The notes: generated by a model not told the origin, from the sequence alone. Positions 25,665-35,127 are shown, counted from the stretch's first letter. The stretch is DNA of 64,000 nucleotides from Persicitalea jodogahamensis (GCF_014651615.1 NZ_BMXF01000001.1:901731-965730); one strand, 5' to 3'. Program-made: numbers and translations.

Positions 25665-26315
25665 CTACCTTAAATCAACTACCTCGACACCGGGAAACTG
25701 CTTGGGGTCGAAAGCAAAATAGCTATCCGTCACATTTACATCGGGTTGAAATCTATCGATGGTATAGGTTACCAATTGCCCGTTACTCATCAGGATGCGC
25801 CACTTCTTGATCGATTTATCTTTCTTGTCAACCTTGATCTGCACTTTCGAAATTTTGGCATAGCTGGTGGTCGGGGCAAGCTCAATGGTTTCGTAGGTCT
25901 GTCCGCCTTCCTTGCTCTCCTTCAAAAACTTATACTTGTAGTCTTTCTTGTAGGCCGTAAAAATTCTGGTAGGATTGAGGTCACCCAGTTCAGCGGGATC
26001 ATAGTCCTGCAAAGTCACCTCTTTGGTTTCCGGCGCGTAGGTTGCCATAATTTTGCCATCATTAAAAACCTCCTGTTCGCTCATTTTTAATCGGAACTTT
26101 TCGCCTTTCACCGTTACCTCGCCCTTTGCATCCCGCCCGCCTTCAGAAGTGAAAGTGAAAGCGGCCTTATAAGATTTCAGGCTCTCGTAATTTTTACTCA
26201 TAGCCTCTAAGATGGCTTCAGCTTTGCTGTCGGTTTTCTGAGCCAAAGCGGGAAAAGTAGTTCCTGACAATAGTGCCGCCAGGAGCAGCATCATTATTTT
26301 TGGTATTTTTTTCAT
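25665..26315 (-). CDS. LolA-like outer-membrane lipoprotein carrier protein
   Basis: A 216-aa periplasmic protein with signal peptide (cleavage near FPALAQ, residue 25). The fold markers of LolA/LppX are present: a helix with AEAILEAMSKNYESLKSYKA, then an open beta-barrel with strands FTFTSEGGRDAKGEVTVKG, FRLKMSEQEVFNDGKIMATY and others, ending QFPGVEVVDLR. It should carry lipid or lipoprotein across the periplasm. ATG 26315 was chosen because it starts the signal peptide. It lies downstream of ftsK on the same strand (196-base gap), an order also seen in other Bacteroidota. Confidence 0.88.
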   Translation of the reverse strand: MKKIPKIMMLLLAALLSGTTFPALAQKTDSKAEAILEAMSKNYESLKSYKAAFTFTSEGGRDAKGEVTVKGEKFRLKMSEQEVFNDGKIMATYAPETKEVTLQDYDPAELGDLNPTRIFTAYKKDYKYKFLKESKEGGQTYETIELAPTTSYAKISKVQIKVDKKDKSIKKWRILMSNGQLVTYTIDRFQPDVNVTDSYFAFDPKQFPGVEVVDLR

Positions 26316-26511
26316 GGCTGATAATTCTGTGATTGGTGGGTAATGATGATTGGAGGAAAGGGAGGGGGCTGGGTTTAAAGAAGGTACTAACTTGAAGTCA
26401 AGTACTGTCAAGCAGTAAAGTACCACGCTGTTATCAGGCAAACCCCAAAGTATTTGGAAAAGTCAGGCGGTGACCGGGATTATTTTGTCTTCTGACATAT
26501 CAATCTTTTGT

Positions 26512-28977
26512 TCACACTCCTACACTATTCAAATGTTGTTCCAGCGATTCCAAATCGTGAAACATGACATCGCGTGCTTTGCTGCCCGTGAAGGGGCCGA
26601 CAACGCCCAGTATCTCCAATTGATCCATGATGCGTCCGGCTCGGTTGTAGCCCAGCTTCATTTTGCGCTGGATGAGCGACGTGCTTCCTTGCTGGTGCGT
26701 GATGACCAGGCGAGCGGCGTCGGGTAGGAGTTGGTCGAAATCCTCGGTGTTCACATCGCCGCGGCTACCATCACCGTCCTCGCCTTCGTACTCTGGCAGG
26801 GCATAGGCCTCGCCATATCCCCGCTGGCTACCAATGAACTCGCATACATCTTCGATTTCACGGGTGTCGATATAAGGACACTGCAGGCGCACGATTTCGG
26901 AATTAATGGCCAAAAGCATGTCACCCTGCCCGACCAATTGCTCGGCTCCGCCACTGTCCAGAATAGTGCGGGAGTCGATGCTAGAGGTCACGCGGAACGA
27001 CAGGCGGGCCGGGAAGTTGGCTTTGATCAAACCCGTAATGACCTTGACCGAAGGCCGCTGCGTAGCGAGCACAAGGTGGATGCCGACAGCCCGCGCCAGC
27101 TGCGCCAGACGGGCGATGGGCGTTTCCACTTCCTTGCCCGCTGTCATCATCAGGTCGGCCAGCTCGTCGATCACCAGCACGATGTAGGGTAGGAAATGGT
27201 GGCCGTTTTCGGGATTGAGCTTGCGTTGTACAAACTTGGCGTTATACTCTTTCAGGTTGCGCGCCGTAGCTTCTTTCAGCAGGTCGTAGCGGTTATCCAT
27301 CTCAATGCACAGGGAATTGAGCGTGTGGATTACCTTTTTGGTATCCGTAATAATCGCTTCATCACTATTAGGCAGTTTGGCCAGGTAGTGCCTTTCCAAT
27401 TTATTGAAAAGCGTCAGTTCCACTTTTTTCGGATCGACCAGTACGAACTTGAGCTGCGCCGGGTGCTTCTTGTAAATTAGAGAAGCCAGTATTACGTTCA
27501 GGCCTACCGATTTTCCCTGTCCGGTGGCACCTGCCATAAGCAGGTGGGGCATCCGGGCGAGGTCGGCGACGTAGATTTCGTTGGACACAGTTTTGCCCAG
27601 TACCACGGGCAGGTCGTAATTGGATTTTTGAAAACGGTCGCTATTCAGGACGCTGCGGATAAAGACTGTCTCGCGATTCTTGTTGGGTACTTCAATACCG
27701 ATGGTACCCCGTCCCGGCATGGGGGCAATGATGCGGATGCCCAACGCCGCGAGGCTAAGAGCGATGTCCTTTTCCAGATTCTGAATCTTGGAGATACGCA
27801 CCCCTGCTTCGGGAATGATTTCGTAAAGCGTGACGGTCGGCCCGATGGTGGCCTTGATCTTGGAAATGTTGATTCCGTAGCTCGCCAGTGTATCCACAAT
27901 GCGCTCCTTATTGCTTTCCAGCTCGTCATGCGAGACTTTTTGCTGAGCGCTGTCGTCTACATCGTTAAGTATGTCGAGTGAGGGGTACTGGAAAGAGGGC
28001 AAATCGAGCGTAGGATCGTATTGTCCGAAATTACGGAGAATCTCCTCACTTAGTTCGTCAGGATCGGGATCCTCCTCCTGCGGAATCGCCACTGGCGGAG
28101 CCTCATCGAGTTCCAATTCTAGTTTGGCTTCCAGTACTGGCTCCACATCTACCTCGGTTTCCGGTTCTTCGGAGTCAATTACTTCCTCTGTTTCTACGGG
28201 ATCATCGTAAGTCTGATCCAGTACCGATACGGTAGGGGTAGTTTCTTGAGTGTGAGAAGAAGGCGACTCTTCTGTGGAGTCCTCCGGGTCATCCACATAG
28301 TCCTGGTCTTGCTGGCGGGCCAACCGCTTATCCTGGCTTTGCTGCCAGCGTTCCACAGGATTTAAGTTGTAAAAGTATACGGCAAAGCAGAACAGAAAAA
28401 CGAGAATAATCACAATGCTGCCATAGCCTATCAGGTTACTCAGCAATTCGTTGACGTAAAATCCAAAGCCACCGGGCAGAAAACTGAGGCTGGCACTGCT
28501 GCCGCTTATCAGTACGATATAGCCAAGAAATATACTAACCCAGAGGGTGAAGAAGATGACCTCTTTGGTCGTACGGCTTAAATTCACTAAATCGGCGCCG
28601 AACACCATGCGCCAGCCCGCCAGAAAGGGGACGACAGGTACAAGTAAGGCCGCGAGACCGAACCAGCGGTACACAAATACCTGCGAGACGAACGCGCCAA
28701 AAACGCCCAGCACATTGCGCGTGGCGGCACCCACGTCGCGCAAGGGGGCCGTGCCCAATGCCCCCACTTCGCTTTGGTCCGCTGCTCCGGTAAACAAGTA
28801 TGACAAAAAAGCCACTTCAAGCAGCACGCTTATGACCAGCAGTACCATCCCCGCCACCAGGGTGTTCTTGGGGCTGGAAGTCAGGGCGGCCCAATCAAAC
28901 GAAAGTTGCCTCGCTGATTTCTCTTTTGTCTTACTTTTAGCGTTCCTGGTGCTGGATCGGCGCGTGTTCTCAGCCAT
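26512..28977 (-). CDS. ftsK: DNA translocase FtsK/SpoIIIE
   Basis: An 821-aa septum-bound DNA pump that clears the chromosome from the closing septum and helps dimer resolution. The N-terminus has four or five membrane helices (residues about 40-205). An acidic Glu/Asp/Ser/Thr-rich linker (about 215-315) follows. The motor has Walker A GATGQGKSVGLN near residue 485 and Walker B IVLVIDELADLMM. The C-terminal gamma winged-helix domain, which reads polar DNA words, is present (LITHQQG-like stretch, IQRKMKLGYNRAGRIMDQLE). The start follows an A/T-rich leader. pyrD lies 55 bases upstream on the same strand. Confidence 0.97.
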   Translation of the reverse strand: MAENTRRSSTRNAKSKTKEKSARQLSFDWAALTSSPKNTLVAGMVLLVISVLLEVAFLSYLFTGAADQSEVGALGTAPLRDVGAATRNVLGVFGAFVSQVFVYRWFGLAALLVPVVPFLAGWRMVFGADLVNLSRTTKEVIFFTLWVSIFLGYIVLISGSSASLSFLPGGFGFYVNELLSNLIGYGSIVIILVFLFCFAVYFYNLNPVERWQQSQDKRLARQQDQDYVDDPEDSTEESPSSHTQETTPTVSVLDQTYDDPVETEEVIDSEEPETEVDVEPVLEAKLELELDEAPPVAIPQEEDPDPDELSEEILRNFGQYDPTLDLPSFQYPSLDILNDVDDSAQQKVSHDELESNKERIVDTLASYGINISKIKATIGPTVTLYEIIPEAGVRISKIQNLEKDIALSLAALGIRIIAPMPGRGTIGIEVPNKNRETVFIRSVLNSDRFQKSNYDLPVVLGKTVSNEIYVADLARMPHLLMAGATGQGKSVGLNVILASLIYKKHPAQLKFVLVDPKKVELTLFNKLERHYLAKLPNSDEAIITDTKKVIHTLNSLCIEMDNRYDLLKEATARNLKEYNAKFVQRKLNPENGHHFLPYIVLVIDELADLMMTAGKEVETPIARLAQLARAVGIHLVLATQRPSVKVITGLIKANFPARLSFRVTSSIDSRTILDSGGAEQLVGQGDMLLAINSEIVRLQCPYIDTREIEDVCEFIGSQRGYGEAYALPEYEGEDGDGSRGDVNTEDFDQLLPDAARLVITHQQGSTSLIQRKMKLGYNRAGRIMDQLEILGVVGPFTGSKARDVMFHDLESLEQHLNSVGV

Positions 28978-29032
28978 TTATTGAATTGACAGTTGACAGT
29001 GGATAATTTATCTCCGGTCAAGATGTCTTGTT

Positions 29033-30079
29033 TTATGTGTTCAAAGTGCGTTGTTCGACGAGGGATTTACAGATTCGGCGGGCGAGGCCTGGTCCTTCGT
29101 AGATGAATCCGGTGTAGATTTGTAACAGGGAAGCTCCGGCGTTCAGCTTTTCGCGGGCATCTGCGGGCGAGGCTATCCCTCCCACACCAAGTACCGGAAA
29201 AGCGTCGCCTGACTTTTCACAAAGATAACGAATTACTTCCGTCGAGCGGTGCCGTAAAGGCTGTCCACTAAGCCCTCCGGCTCCAATTTTTTCCAAATCC
29301 GAGTCTGAAACATTCAAACCTTTGCGGGAAATGGTGGTGTTGGTAGCGATGACTCCCGCGATACCCGTCGCCAGAACAATCTCCACGATATCGTCGAGTT
29401 GACTATGATTGAGATCAGGTGCAATCTTTAGAAAAATCGGTTTGGGTTTCGGTTTGTAATTATTCAGTTTCTGTAGTTCACGCAGCAAGTGAGTAAGGGG
29501 TTCTTTCTCCTGCAAATCACGCAGGCCGGGAGTATTGGGCGAACTTACATTGACTACAAAATAATCCACCACCTCGAACAAATCCTGAAAGCAGCGTACG
29601 TAGTCGTCCAGGGCTTTTTCGTTGGGGGTGTCCTTATTTTTGCCAATATTCCCTCCGACCATAATGTCCGACTTGCGATACCGCAGCTTGGCAGCGGCCA
29701 CACCAGCCCCTTTATTGTTGAAGCCCATGCGGTTGATGAGGGCATTGTCGTCTTTCAACCGAAAAAGCCGGGGCCTTTCATTGCCTGGCTGCGGGCGGGG
29801 CGTGACGGTGCCAATCTCCACGTAGCCAAAACCAAGGGCGGCGAGTTCATCCACCATTTCAGCGTTTTTGTCGAATCCCGCCGCCAAGCCCACAGGGTTT
29901 TTGAACCTCAGCCCTGCTACCTCACGCACCAGCGAGGGGTGCTCGAACACATAAAGCTTCTTCAGTAGGCCCGGCACGAGGGGAAGCCCATAAGCAAAGC
30001 GTAGAGCATTACAGACCCAGTGGTGAACGCGCTCGGCGTCGAAGAAGAAGAGAAAGGGGAGGAGGAGACGTTTGTACAT
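29033..30079 (-). CDS. pyrD: Dihydroorotate dehydrogenase (quinone), class 2
   Basis: A 348-aa FMN enzyme that oxidises dihydroorotate to orotate at the inner membrane and feeds electrons to quinone. The N-terminal helix that enters the membrane (LLLPFLFFFDAERVHHWVCN) and the short linker define class 2. FMN and substrate motifs are VGLAAGFDKNAEM, MGFNNKGAG and VNVSSPNTPGLRDLQ (the catalytic serine of class 2), plus FPVLGVGGIASPADA and QIYTGFIYEGP. It probably heads a pyrD-ftsK-lolA-like transcript. Confidence 0.97.
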   Translation of the reverse strand: MYKRLLLPFLFFFDAERVHHWVCNALRFAYGLPLVPGLLKKLYVFEHPSLVREVAGLRFKNPVGLAAGFDKNAEMVDELAALGFGYVEIGTVTPRPQPGNERPRLFRLKDDNALINRMGFNNKGAGVAAAKLRYRKSDIMVGGNIGKNKDTPNEKALDDYVRCFQDLFEVVDYFVVNVSSPNTPGLRDLQEKEPLTHLLRELQKLNNYKPKPKPIFLKIAPDLNHSQLDDIVEIVLATGIAGVIATNTTISRKGLNVSDSDLEKIGAGGLSGQPLRHRSTEVIRYLCEKSGDAFPVLGVGGIASPADAREKLNAGASLLQIYTGFIYEGPGLARRICKSLVEQRTLNT

Positions 30080-30298
30080 TTTACAAAAATAGGCGGTTCC
30101 CGGCTAGGGTGGGGGATCGAAGTCGATTTTCTTTTGAAGAATATGACAACTTATCCTCACAGCTGGGTAAGAGATTGCTCAAAGGCACGTGGGTTCAGGA
30201 TGTCCAAGCGATTGCTGGGGGTATGGCCGGTTTGGAATGATTATTTTTATGAAACCTACTAATTCATTTATTCATCAGAACTAAAAAAAGCATATACC

Positions 30299-30916
30299 AT
30301 GGACACTCTAAGAAATTCAGAAACAATTGATTCGACCACCGAACTTGATGCCAAAACCGGCACCATTACGGGAGTATTTCACGATAAGGACGACGCCGAA
30401 AAAGCGTATAACTCGCTCATCGAGCGTGGCTACAGCCGCGACGACATTTCTGTATTGATGTCGGACGAAACGCGGAAAACAAACTATAAGGATCTGGATG
30501 AGGACGACCGTTCTGATCTGGGCAACAAAGCGATGGAAGGCGCGGGCGTAGGCTCGGCTATCGGCGGTACAGCCGGTGCTATTGTAGGCGCCATCGCGGC
30601 CATCGGGACGGCTATCGCACTCCCCGGCCTCGGGCTGGTTATCGCGGGTCCGATCGCTGCCGGACTGGCAGGAGCAGGAGCAGGTGGACTCACAGGTGGA
30701 ATTATTGGCGCGCTTGTTGGTTCAGGAATTCCCGAAGAACGGGCGGCCGTATACAAGGAAAGCCTGGAAAATGGCGGAATTGTGGTAGGCGTGAAAGCAC
30801 GTTCTCACGAGGAAGGCGCAGCTATCGCTGATGACTGGAAAACCTACCGCGGCCGGAACATCCATACAGGTTGGGAGTCTGGCTTGTGGGCTGATACCCA
30901 AAACAGCACCTATTAA
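30299..30916 (+). CDS. YflT-like general stress protein with glycine-zipper membrane segment
   Basis: A 205-aa protein. Residues 20-60 form the heat-induced stress protein YflT domain (ITGVFHDKDDAEKAYNSLIE, YSRDDISVLMSDETR). Residues about 80-145 are almost pure small hydrophobic residues with Gly repeats (GVGSAIGGTAGAIVGAIAAI), a glycine-zipper-like region likely to enter a membrane or oligomerise. A second short domain follows (YKESLENGGIVVGVKARSHE). Relatives are induced by stress, but their molecular role is unclear. It has its own terminator and is unlinked to its neighbours. Confidence 0.85.
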   Translation: MDTLRNSETIDSTTELDAKTGTITGVFHDKDDAEKAYNSLIERGYSRDDISVLMSDETRKTNYKDLDEDDRSDLGNKAMEGAGVGSAIGGTAGAIVGAIAAIGTAIALPGLGLVIAGPIAAGLAGAGAGGLTGGIIGALVGSGIPEERAAVYKESLENGGIVVGVKARSHEEGAAIADDWKTYRGRNIHTGWESGLWADTQNSTY

Positions 30917-30964
30917 TTGACTGGCAGAAAGTCAATGCAAATTTTAGGTTCTAAACCTTTTGCG

Positions 30965-30992
30965 AATCCCCCATCACTAAGATGGGGGATTT
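30965..30992 (+). terminator. Intrinsic terminator after the YflT-like gene
   Basis: AATCCCCCATC, loop ACTA, (A)GATGGGGGATT, then six T. Confidence 0.9.
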
Positions 30993-31073
30993 TTTGTTAT
31001 AGCTTCAATATGGCTGACCCGGAAAGGTTTTGCCTGAGTTTGCTAACTTCGCACTTCCAATCCATCCAGCCCT

Positions 31074-31712
31074 ATGATTCAAATTCAGTCTTTTGTATTC
31101 AGCCCTTTTTCTGAAAATACCTATGTGCTGTTCGACGAAACCAATGAGGCCATACTTATTGATCCTGGTTGTTATGAACCGGAGGAATATCGGGAGCTGA
31201 GTAATTTCATTAAAGAGAATGAGCTTAGACCCATCGGAATTTTCAATACCCACGCCCACATTGATCATGTTCTGGGTGTAGAAAAACTGAAAAATACTTA
31301 CAAAGTACCCTTTGCGTTGCATCGCCTGGATGAACCGTTGCTGAGAGCGGTAAAAACCTACGCCCCAAATTACGGCTTTCCTGCCTTCGACGAACCTGCT
31401 GTGGAGCGTTGGCTCGAAGCGGGCGAGACAATCACATTTGGCAATTCTACGCTGAAAATCGTTTTTGTTCCCGGCCATGCGCCCGGTCATTTGGCTTTCG
31501 TGAACGATCCGCAAAAGTTCGTCATCGGTGGCGATGTACTTTTTCGGCAGAGCATTGGTCGCACTGATCTACCCGGAGGCGACATGGATACGCTGTTGCA
31601 CAGCATCCGCACCCAGCTTTTTACCCTGCCCGACGAGTACACGGTATACGCTGGCCATATGCAGCCAACTACCATTGGTTACGAGAAAAAGAACAACCCT
31701 TTTTTTAAATAA
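31074..31712 (+). CDS. MBL-fold metallo-hydrolase, glyoxalase II-like
   Basis: A 212-aa cytoplasmic hydrolase of the metallo-beta-lactamase superfamily, of the kind that hydrolyses thioesters such as lactoylglutathione-like substrates. The metal motif is complete: THAHIDH near residues 59-65, the second-shell H in VPGHAPGHL, D in IGGDVLF, and H in YAGHMQPTTIG. The ending GYEKKNNPFF is usual for this subgroup. It is followed after 15 bases by pssA, so the two share a transcript, but no functional link is known. Confidence 0.93.
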   Translation: MIQIQSFVFSPFSENTYVLFDETNEAILIDPGCYEPEEYRELSNFIKENELRPIGIFNTHAHIDHVLGVEKLKNTYKVPFALHRLDEPLLRAVKTYAPNYGFPAFDEPAVERWLEAGETITFGNSTLKIVFVPGHAPGHLAFVNDPQKFVIGGDVLFRQSIGRTDLPGGDMDTLLHSIRTQLFTLPDEYTVYAGHMQPTTIGYEKKNNPFFK

Positions 31713-31727
31713 TTTGCCGGATTTTTC

Positions 31728-32423
31728 ATGAAACGACACATTCCCAACGCCCTCACCTGTGCCAACCTGCTCTGCGGCTGCGTGGGAATCGTGGAGGTTT
31801 TCCATAACAACATGCTGCTGTCCTGCGCCTTGATTGGCCTGGCGGCAGTATTTGATTTTTTCGACGGCTTTGCGGCGCGGCTGCTCAATGTCAGTTCGCC
31901 TATTGGTAAAGAATTGGATTCCCTGGCCGACATGACAACCTTCGGCGTACTACCCGCCATGATTATCTATCAGCTTCTGCTACGTTCCGTACCGGGACTT
32001 GACGACCTGTGGATTCCTAACCTGGCTTTCCTGATTGTTGTCTGTTCGGCCCTGCGATTGGCCAAGTTCAACATCGACCCCCGGCAGAGCGACTCGTTCA
32101 TCGGGGTTCCCACGCCAGCGAATGCCTTACTGATAGCATCACTGCCTTTTATCATTCGCAACTACCCGGATTGGGAGCCCATGATCGCCAACACCACCAA
32201 TCTGTTGATATTTACAGCAATTATGTCCTACCTGTTGGTAGCAGAATTGCCGCTTTTCGCTTTGAAGTTCAAATCATTTGGGTGGGCAGGGAACGAAGTC
32301 AGGTATGTTTTCCTGCTCGTTGCGATTGTGTTGATTTTGCTTCTTGGATTTTTGGCAGTGCCAATGGTGGTAGCGCTATATGTGTTGTTGAGTGCAGGAC
32401 TGGCCCTGAACGGAAGAGGGTAG
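31728..32423 (+). CDS. pssA: CDP-diacylglycerol-serine O-phosphatidyltransferase
   Basis: A 231-aa membrane enzyme that makes phosphatidylserine, the precursor of phosphatidylethanolamine. The CDP-alcohol phosphotransferase motif DGxxAR-x8-GxxxD-xxxD is seen in FDGFAARLLNVSSPIG with KELDSLAD directly after. Seven or eight hydrophobic segments cover the rest. It starts with NALTCANLLCGC, which is characteristic for the family. It is the second gene of a transcript with the MBL hydrolase. No phosphatidylserine decarboxylase is present in the window. Confidence 0.95.
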   Translation: MKRHIPNALTCANLLCGCVGIVEVFHNNMLLSCALIGLAAVFDFFDGFAARLLNVSSPIGKELDSLADMTTFGVLPAMIIYQLLLRSVPGLDDLWIPNLAFLIVVCSALRLAKFNIDPRQSDSFIGVPTPANALLIASLPFIIRNYPDWEPMIANTTNLLIFTAIMSYLLVAELPLFALKFKSFGWAGNEVRYVFLLVAIVLILLLGFLAVPMVVALYVLLSAGLALNGRG

Positions 32424-32794
32424 TGTGGATCGATGCCGTCACCATTGGCCACCCTTCTGAATTTAGAAGAGATGTCCTGGGCTTTTCAGGAAGTGATCGC
32501 TCCCGTTGCAACGAACAATAACTCTCATCGCTCCATGCCTCGATCTCCATTATTCTGTGATTCTTGTTTTGATGACGGGACAAGGGGATTGGGTGAATAC
32601 CCACTCTCTACTCCTTTGGGACAGGAAACAGGATACGACAAATAGCCTCACACCCACGGTAATTGAGAATACCAAATATTCCCCAGCTGGGTTCCGGATC
32701 GGAATTCGTGTCAGGAAATTGGTTCGCCACACATTTTATTGCATTTTTGCAGTCTCCAAAAATCTCTAAACAACTCGCCCACCCGTCTTTCGCC
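32424..32794. other. Intergenic region between pssA and purS
   Basis: 371 bases with several short open frames that read through repeats of no known protein; none has family character. A weak -7-like word CATTTTTG lies at 32742-32749, ahead of purS. No terminator for pssA was recognised. Confidence 0.4.
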
Positions 32795-33049
32795 ATGCAA
32801 TTCGCCGCCGACATCAACATCATGCCCATTAAGGAAATCCTTGACCCGCAGGGCAAAGCCGTCAAACTTGGTCTGCACAACCTCGGCATCGACCAGGTGG
32901 ATGATGTCCGCATTGGCAAGCACATCACGATTCGGCTGGAGGCCGCCGACGCGGAAGCTGCAGAGGAGAAAGTGAAAATAGCCTGCGAGAAACTTTTGGC
33001 TAACCTCATCATGGAGGAATTCAGCTTCGAAGTTCATCCCGTTCAATAA
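32795..33049 (+). CDS. purS: Phosphoribosylformylglycinamidine synthase subunit PurS
   Basis: An 84-aa small subunit of the PurLQS complex, which channels ammonia from PurQ to PurL. ATG 32795 gives the normal family length. Key segments are IMPIKEILDPQGKAVKLGL, VDDVRIGKHITIRLEA and ACEKLLANLIMEEFSFEV. The longer upstream reading frame is not conserved in style. It has no partner gene nearby; purQ is 7.2 kb upstream. Confidence 0.93.
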   Translation: MQFAADINIMPIKEILDPQGKAVKLGLHNLGIDQVDDVRIGKHITIRLEAADAEAAEEKVKIACEKLLANLIMEEFSFEVHPVQ

Positions 33050-33109
33050 GTATCCCTGGCTTTCTTCTGGGATATTTATTCCCCATGCCGTAGAGTTTTT
33101 CTACTGCCG

Positions 33110-33469
33110 CTAGTACTGTCCGGTCGATAGCATAACGAGCGTGCAAGCTTCTATGGGCTCAATTCCGTTCTGGGTCAGTAAGTTCTCAAACTCTGAGTTC
33201 TCGGTACCCGGATTGAAAATCACGCGTTTCGGGTGAAGGGAAACTACGTAGTCATAGTACTCAGGTTGATTGCGTGGGCCAACGTAAAGCGTTACGGTAT
33301 CTATGGCGTCGTGAATGCCTTTTTGGGTATGAATAGGCTCTCCTGCCACTTCTCCCGGCCGCAGACCAATCTGTACGATCTCATGTCCGTGGCGTTTGAG
33401 GCGGTGTGCCGCCGAGAAGGCGTAGCGGCTTGGATTGGAGGTCGCTCCTATAATCAATGTTTTTTTCAT
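33110..33469 (-). CDS. CoA-binding (YccU-like) protein
   Basis: A 119-aa Rossmann-type protein of the CoA_binding_2 family. The N-terminus TLIIGATSNPSRYAFSAAHR is the nucleotide-binding turn, and VIFNPGTENSEFENLL is the second conserved stretch. The function of this short stand-alone form is not settled. It converges with purS; the spacer has only a weak 6-bp hairpin (33052-33077). Confidence 0.88.
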   Translation of the reverse strand: MKKTLIIGATSNPSRYAFSAAHRLKRHGHEIVQIGLRPGEVAGEPIHTQKGIHDAIDTVTLYVGPRNQPEYYDYVVSLHPKRVIFNPGTENSEFENLLTQNGIEPIEACTLVMLSTGQY

Positions 33470-33494
33470 GGATTGAATTGAAAGGTTCGATGAT

Positions 33495-33523
33495 AAGAAA
33501 AATCGCTTGGTCCGATTTTTCTT
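33495..33523. repeat. 11-bp inverted repeat upstream of the CoA-binding gene
   Basis: AAGAAAAATCG, 7-base spacer, CGATTTTTCTT; it lies 26 bases upstream of the start at 33469. It has T-runs in both directions but no gene ends toward it, so it is more likely a leader hairpin or operator than a terminator. Confidence 0.45.
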
Positions 33524-33570
33524 ACTGATCTGTAATGTAAAATCTCATACCCGAGTTTAGAACAGAATCT

Positions 33571-33578
33571 TAACTTTG
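33571..33578 (+). promoter_or_regulatory. Possible -7 box for the NUMOD4 gene
   Basis: TAACTTTG fits TAnnTTTG, but no clear -33 word is found and the implied leader is long (about 165 bases). Confidence 0.35.
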
Positions 33579-33749
33579 TGTTGAGGATTTGTTTAACACC
33601 AGAACGCTATATCAACTTTGATACTGCTGTTTCTATCTCCTAATACACGGTGACGTGCATTAGGGAAACATTGAGGTATTGCACCACCAAAATCTCGTTT
33701 AGGCAAAACCAGTCGTAACGAAACAAAGTCCACACAAAAGCCATACAAA

Positions 33750-34316
33750 ATGAACGATACCAAGAGTAGCTTTTGGAATGAAAAATGGGTCAAAATTGAT
33801 TTTGGGGGCTTCGAAGATGATCCTCATTACGAAGTCTCGAATTATGGCCGGCTGAAAAGTTTTCAAACCAAGCCTGATGAAGGCGTCATTATTAAGGGGT
33901 CGACTATTCAGGGCTACCCCTCACTTAATATTAGAATACCGGGCAGAAAGTCCGCCAACCGCTACGTTCACAAACTAGTGGCCGAATACTTTGTGAAGAA
34001 ACCGAGCCAGGAACACGAGTTTGTGATCCATCTCGATTATGACAAGCGCAACAATTACTACCAGAATCTGAAGTGGGTAACCAAAGACGAGCTGACCATC
34101 CATAATAAGGAAAATCCGGCTATCCTTAACCGTGTGATGCCCCGCTATACCAAAAATTACAAACTCACTGACAGTAAAGTGAGAATGATCAGAAAACTGC
34201 TTAAAAACGACAATAACAGATTAAAAATGATCGCCAAGCAGTTCGGTATCACGCACACGCAACTCAACCGTATCCGCTCGGGCGAAAACTGGAAAAGCCT
34301 TGAGGGGGACGAATGA
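33750..34316 (+). CDS. NUMOD4 / HNH-like protein with C-terminal helix-turn-helix
   Basis: A 188-aa protein with the modules of a homing endonuclease but no intron or intein around it. NUMOD4 (EKWVKIDFGG...YEVSNYGRLKS) covers residues 10-40. An HNH-type core covers about 65-115 (VHKLVAEYF, VIHLDYDKRNNYYQNLKWVT). A helix-turn-helix-like segment covers about 155-180 (MIAKQFGITHTQLNRIRSG). The usual second-histidine motif vdHidGnk reads IHLDYDK, so the H is kept. Such solo genes occur in Bacteroidota chromosomes, and whether they cut DNA is unknown. Regulatory use is an alternative. Confidence 0.8.
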   Translation: MNDTKSSFWNEKWVKIDFGGFEDDPHYEVSNYGRLKSFQTKPDEGVIIKGSTIQGYPSLNIRIPGRKSANRYVHKLVAEYFVKKPSQEHEFVIHLDYDKRNNYYQNLKWVTKDELTIHNKENPAILNRVMPRYTKNYKLTDSKVRMIRKLLKNDNNRLKMIAKQFGITHTQLNRIRSGENWKSLEGDE

Positions 34317-34641
34317 CGTTTGGACGACAAAACACGCCCGGCACCTTCTCTCATTTAGGGGAAATCGGCAGTACAATCAATTGCTGCGGGGAAGGGAATA
34401 GGGAAAAATCTCTCCCTGTACTGGCACAATGCAGGATCTTTCTGCTAAATTGTGGTTTTTTGAAAGCTGCGGATTTGCCTTGCGCAATTTCTGTCCGGAA
34501 TTTTTTAACAAAAGATTAACCGTTTCATTCCGGACTAACCAAGACATAGCGAACGGGTGATCGCTACAATGCCGTAGTTTTTTGCCAGAGAACAGATAGG
34601 TGGTCTGCCACGGCGATTACGCCATTAATAAACAGAGAAGA
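34317..34641. other. Intergenic region between the NUMOD4 gene and purE
   Basis: 325 bases. A relaxed -7-like word (TAGTTTTTTG, 34575-34584) lies ahead of purE. No riboswitch structure, RNA gene or repeat was recognised. Confidence 0.4.
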
Positions 34642-35127
34642 ATGATTGGAATCATCATGGGTAGTCTTTCGGATCAGAAGATCATGCAGGAAGCTGCCGC
34701 CGTACTAAGTGAGCTTAACGTAGCGTTTGAAATGGAGGTAGTGTCGGCTCATCGTACCCCGGAGAGAATGGTGGAATACGCCAAGACGGCCAGGCAGCGC
34801 GGGTTGAAGGTGATCATTGCCGGGGCAGGTGGCGCAGCTCATCTGCCGGGCATGGTAGCTTCGTTGACGACACTCCCCGTGATTGGTGTTCCAATACTGT
34901 CCAGCAACTCCATCGATGGCTGGGACTCGGTCCTGTCGATTTTGCAGATGCCCGGTGGCGTTCCCGTGGCGACCGTGGCACTCAATGGAGCCAAAAATGC
35001 CGGAATACTGGCCGCACAGATTATAGGAAGCAGTGACCAGACCGTGGCTGCTACCCTGGATGCCTACAAAGAAGCGCTGAAAGAGAAGGTGGCTGTGATG
35101 AACGAAGAATTGAACGCCAATATCTAA
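34642..35127 (+). CDS. purE: 5-(carboxyamino)imidazole ribonucleotide mutase PurE
   Basis: A 161-aa class I PurE that converts N5-CAIR to CAIR in purine synthesis. ATG 34642 ([18 protein letters not shown]) is the family start. Active-site stretches are [28 protein letters not shown] and [19 protein letters not shown]. Length is normal. purK is not adjacent. The LysM gene follows 68 bases later and could be co-transcribed. Confidence 0.96.
   Translation: MIGIIMGSLSDQKIMQEAAAVLSELNVAFEMEVVSAHRTPERMVEYAKTARQRGLKVIIAGAGGAAHLPGMVASLTTLPVIGVPILSSNSIDGWDSVLSILQMPGGVPVATVALNGAKNAGILAAQIIGSSDQTVAATLDAYKEALKEKVAVMNEELNANI

Noticed and set aside
32433-32645. Open frames in the pssA-purS gap
   Set aside because: Composition is not protein-like, different frames compete, and no start context or motif is seen.
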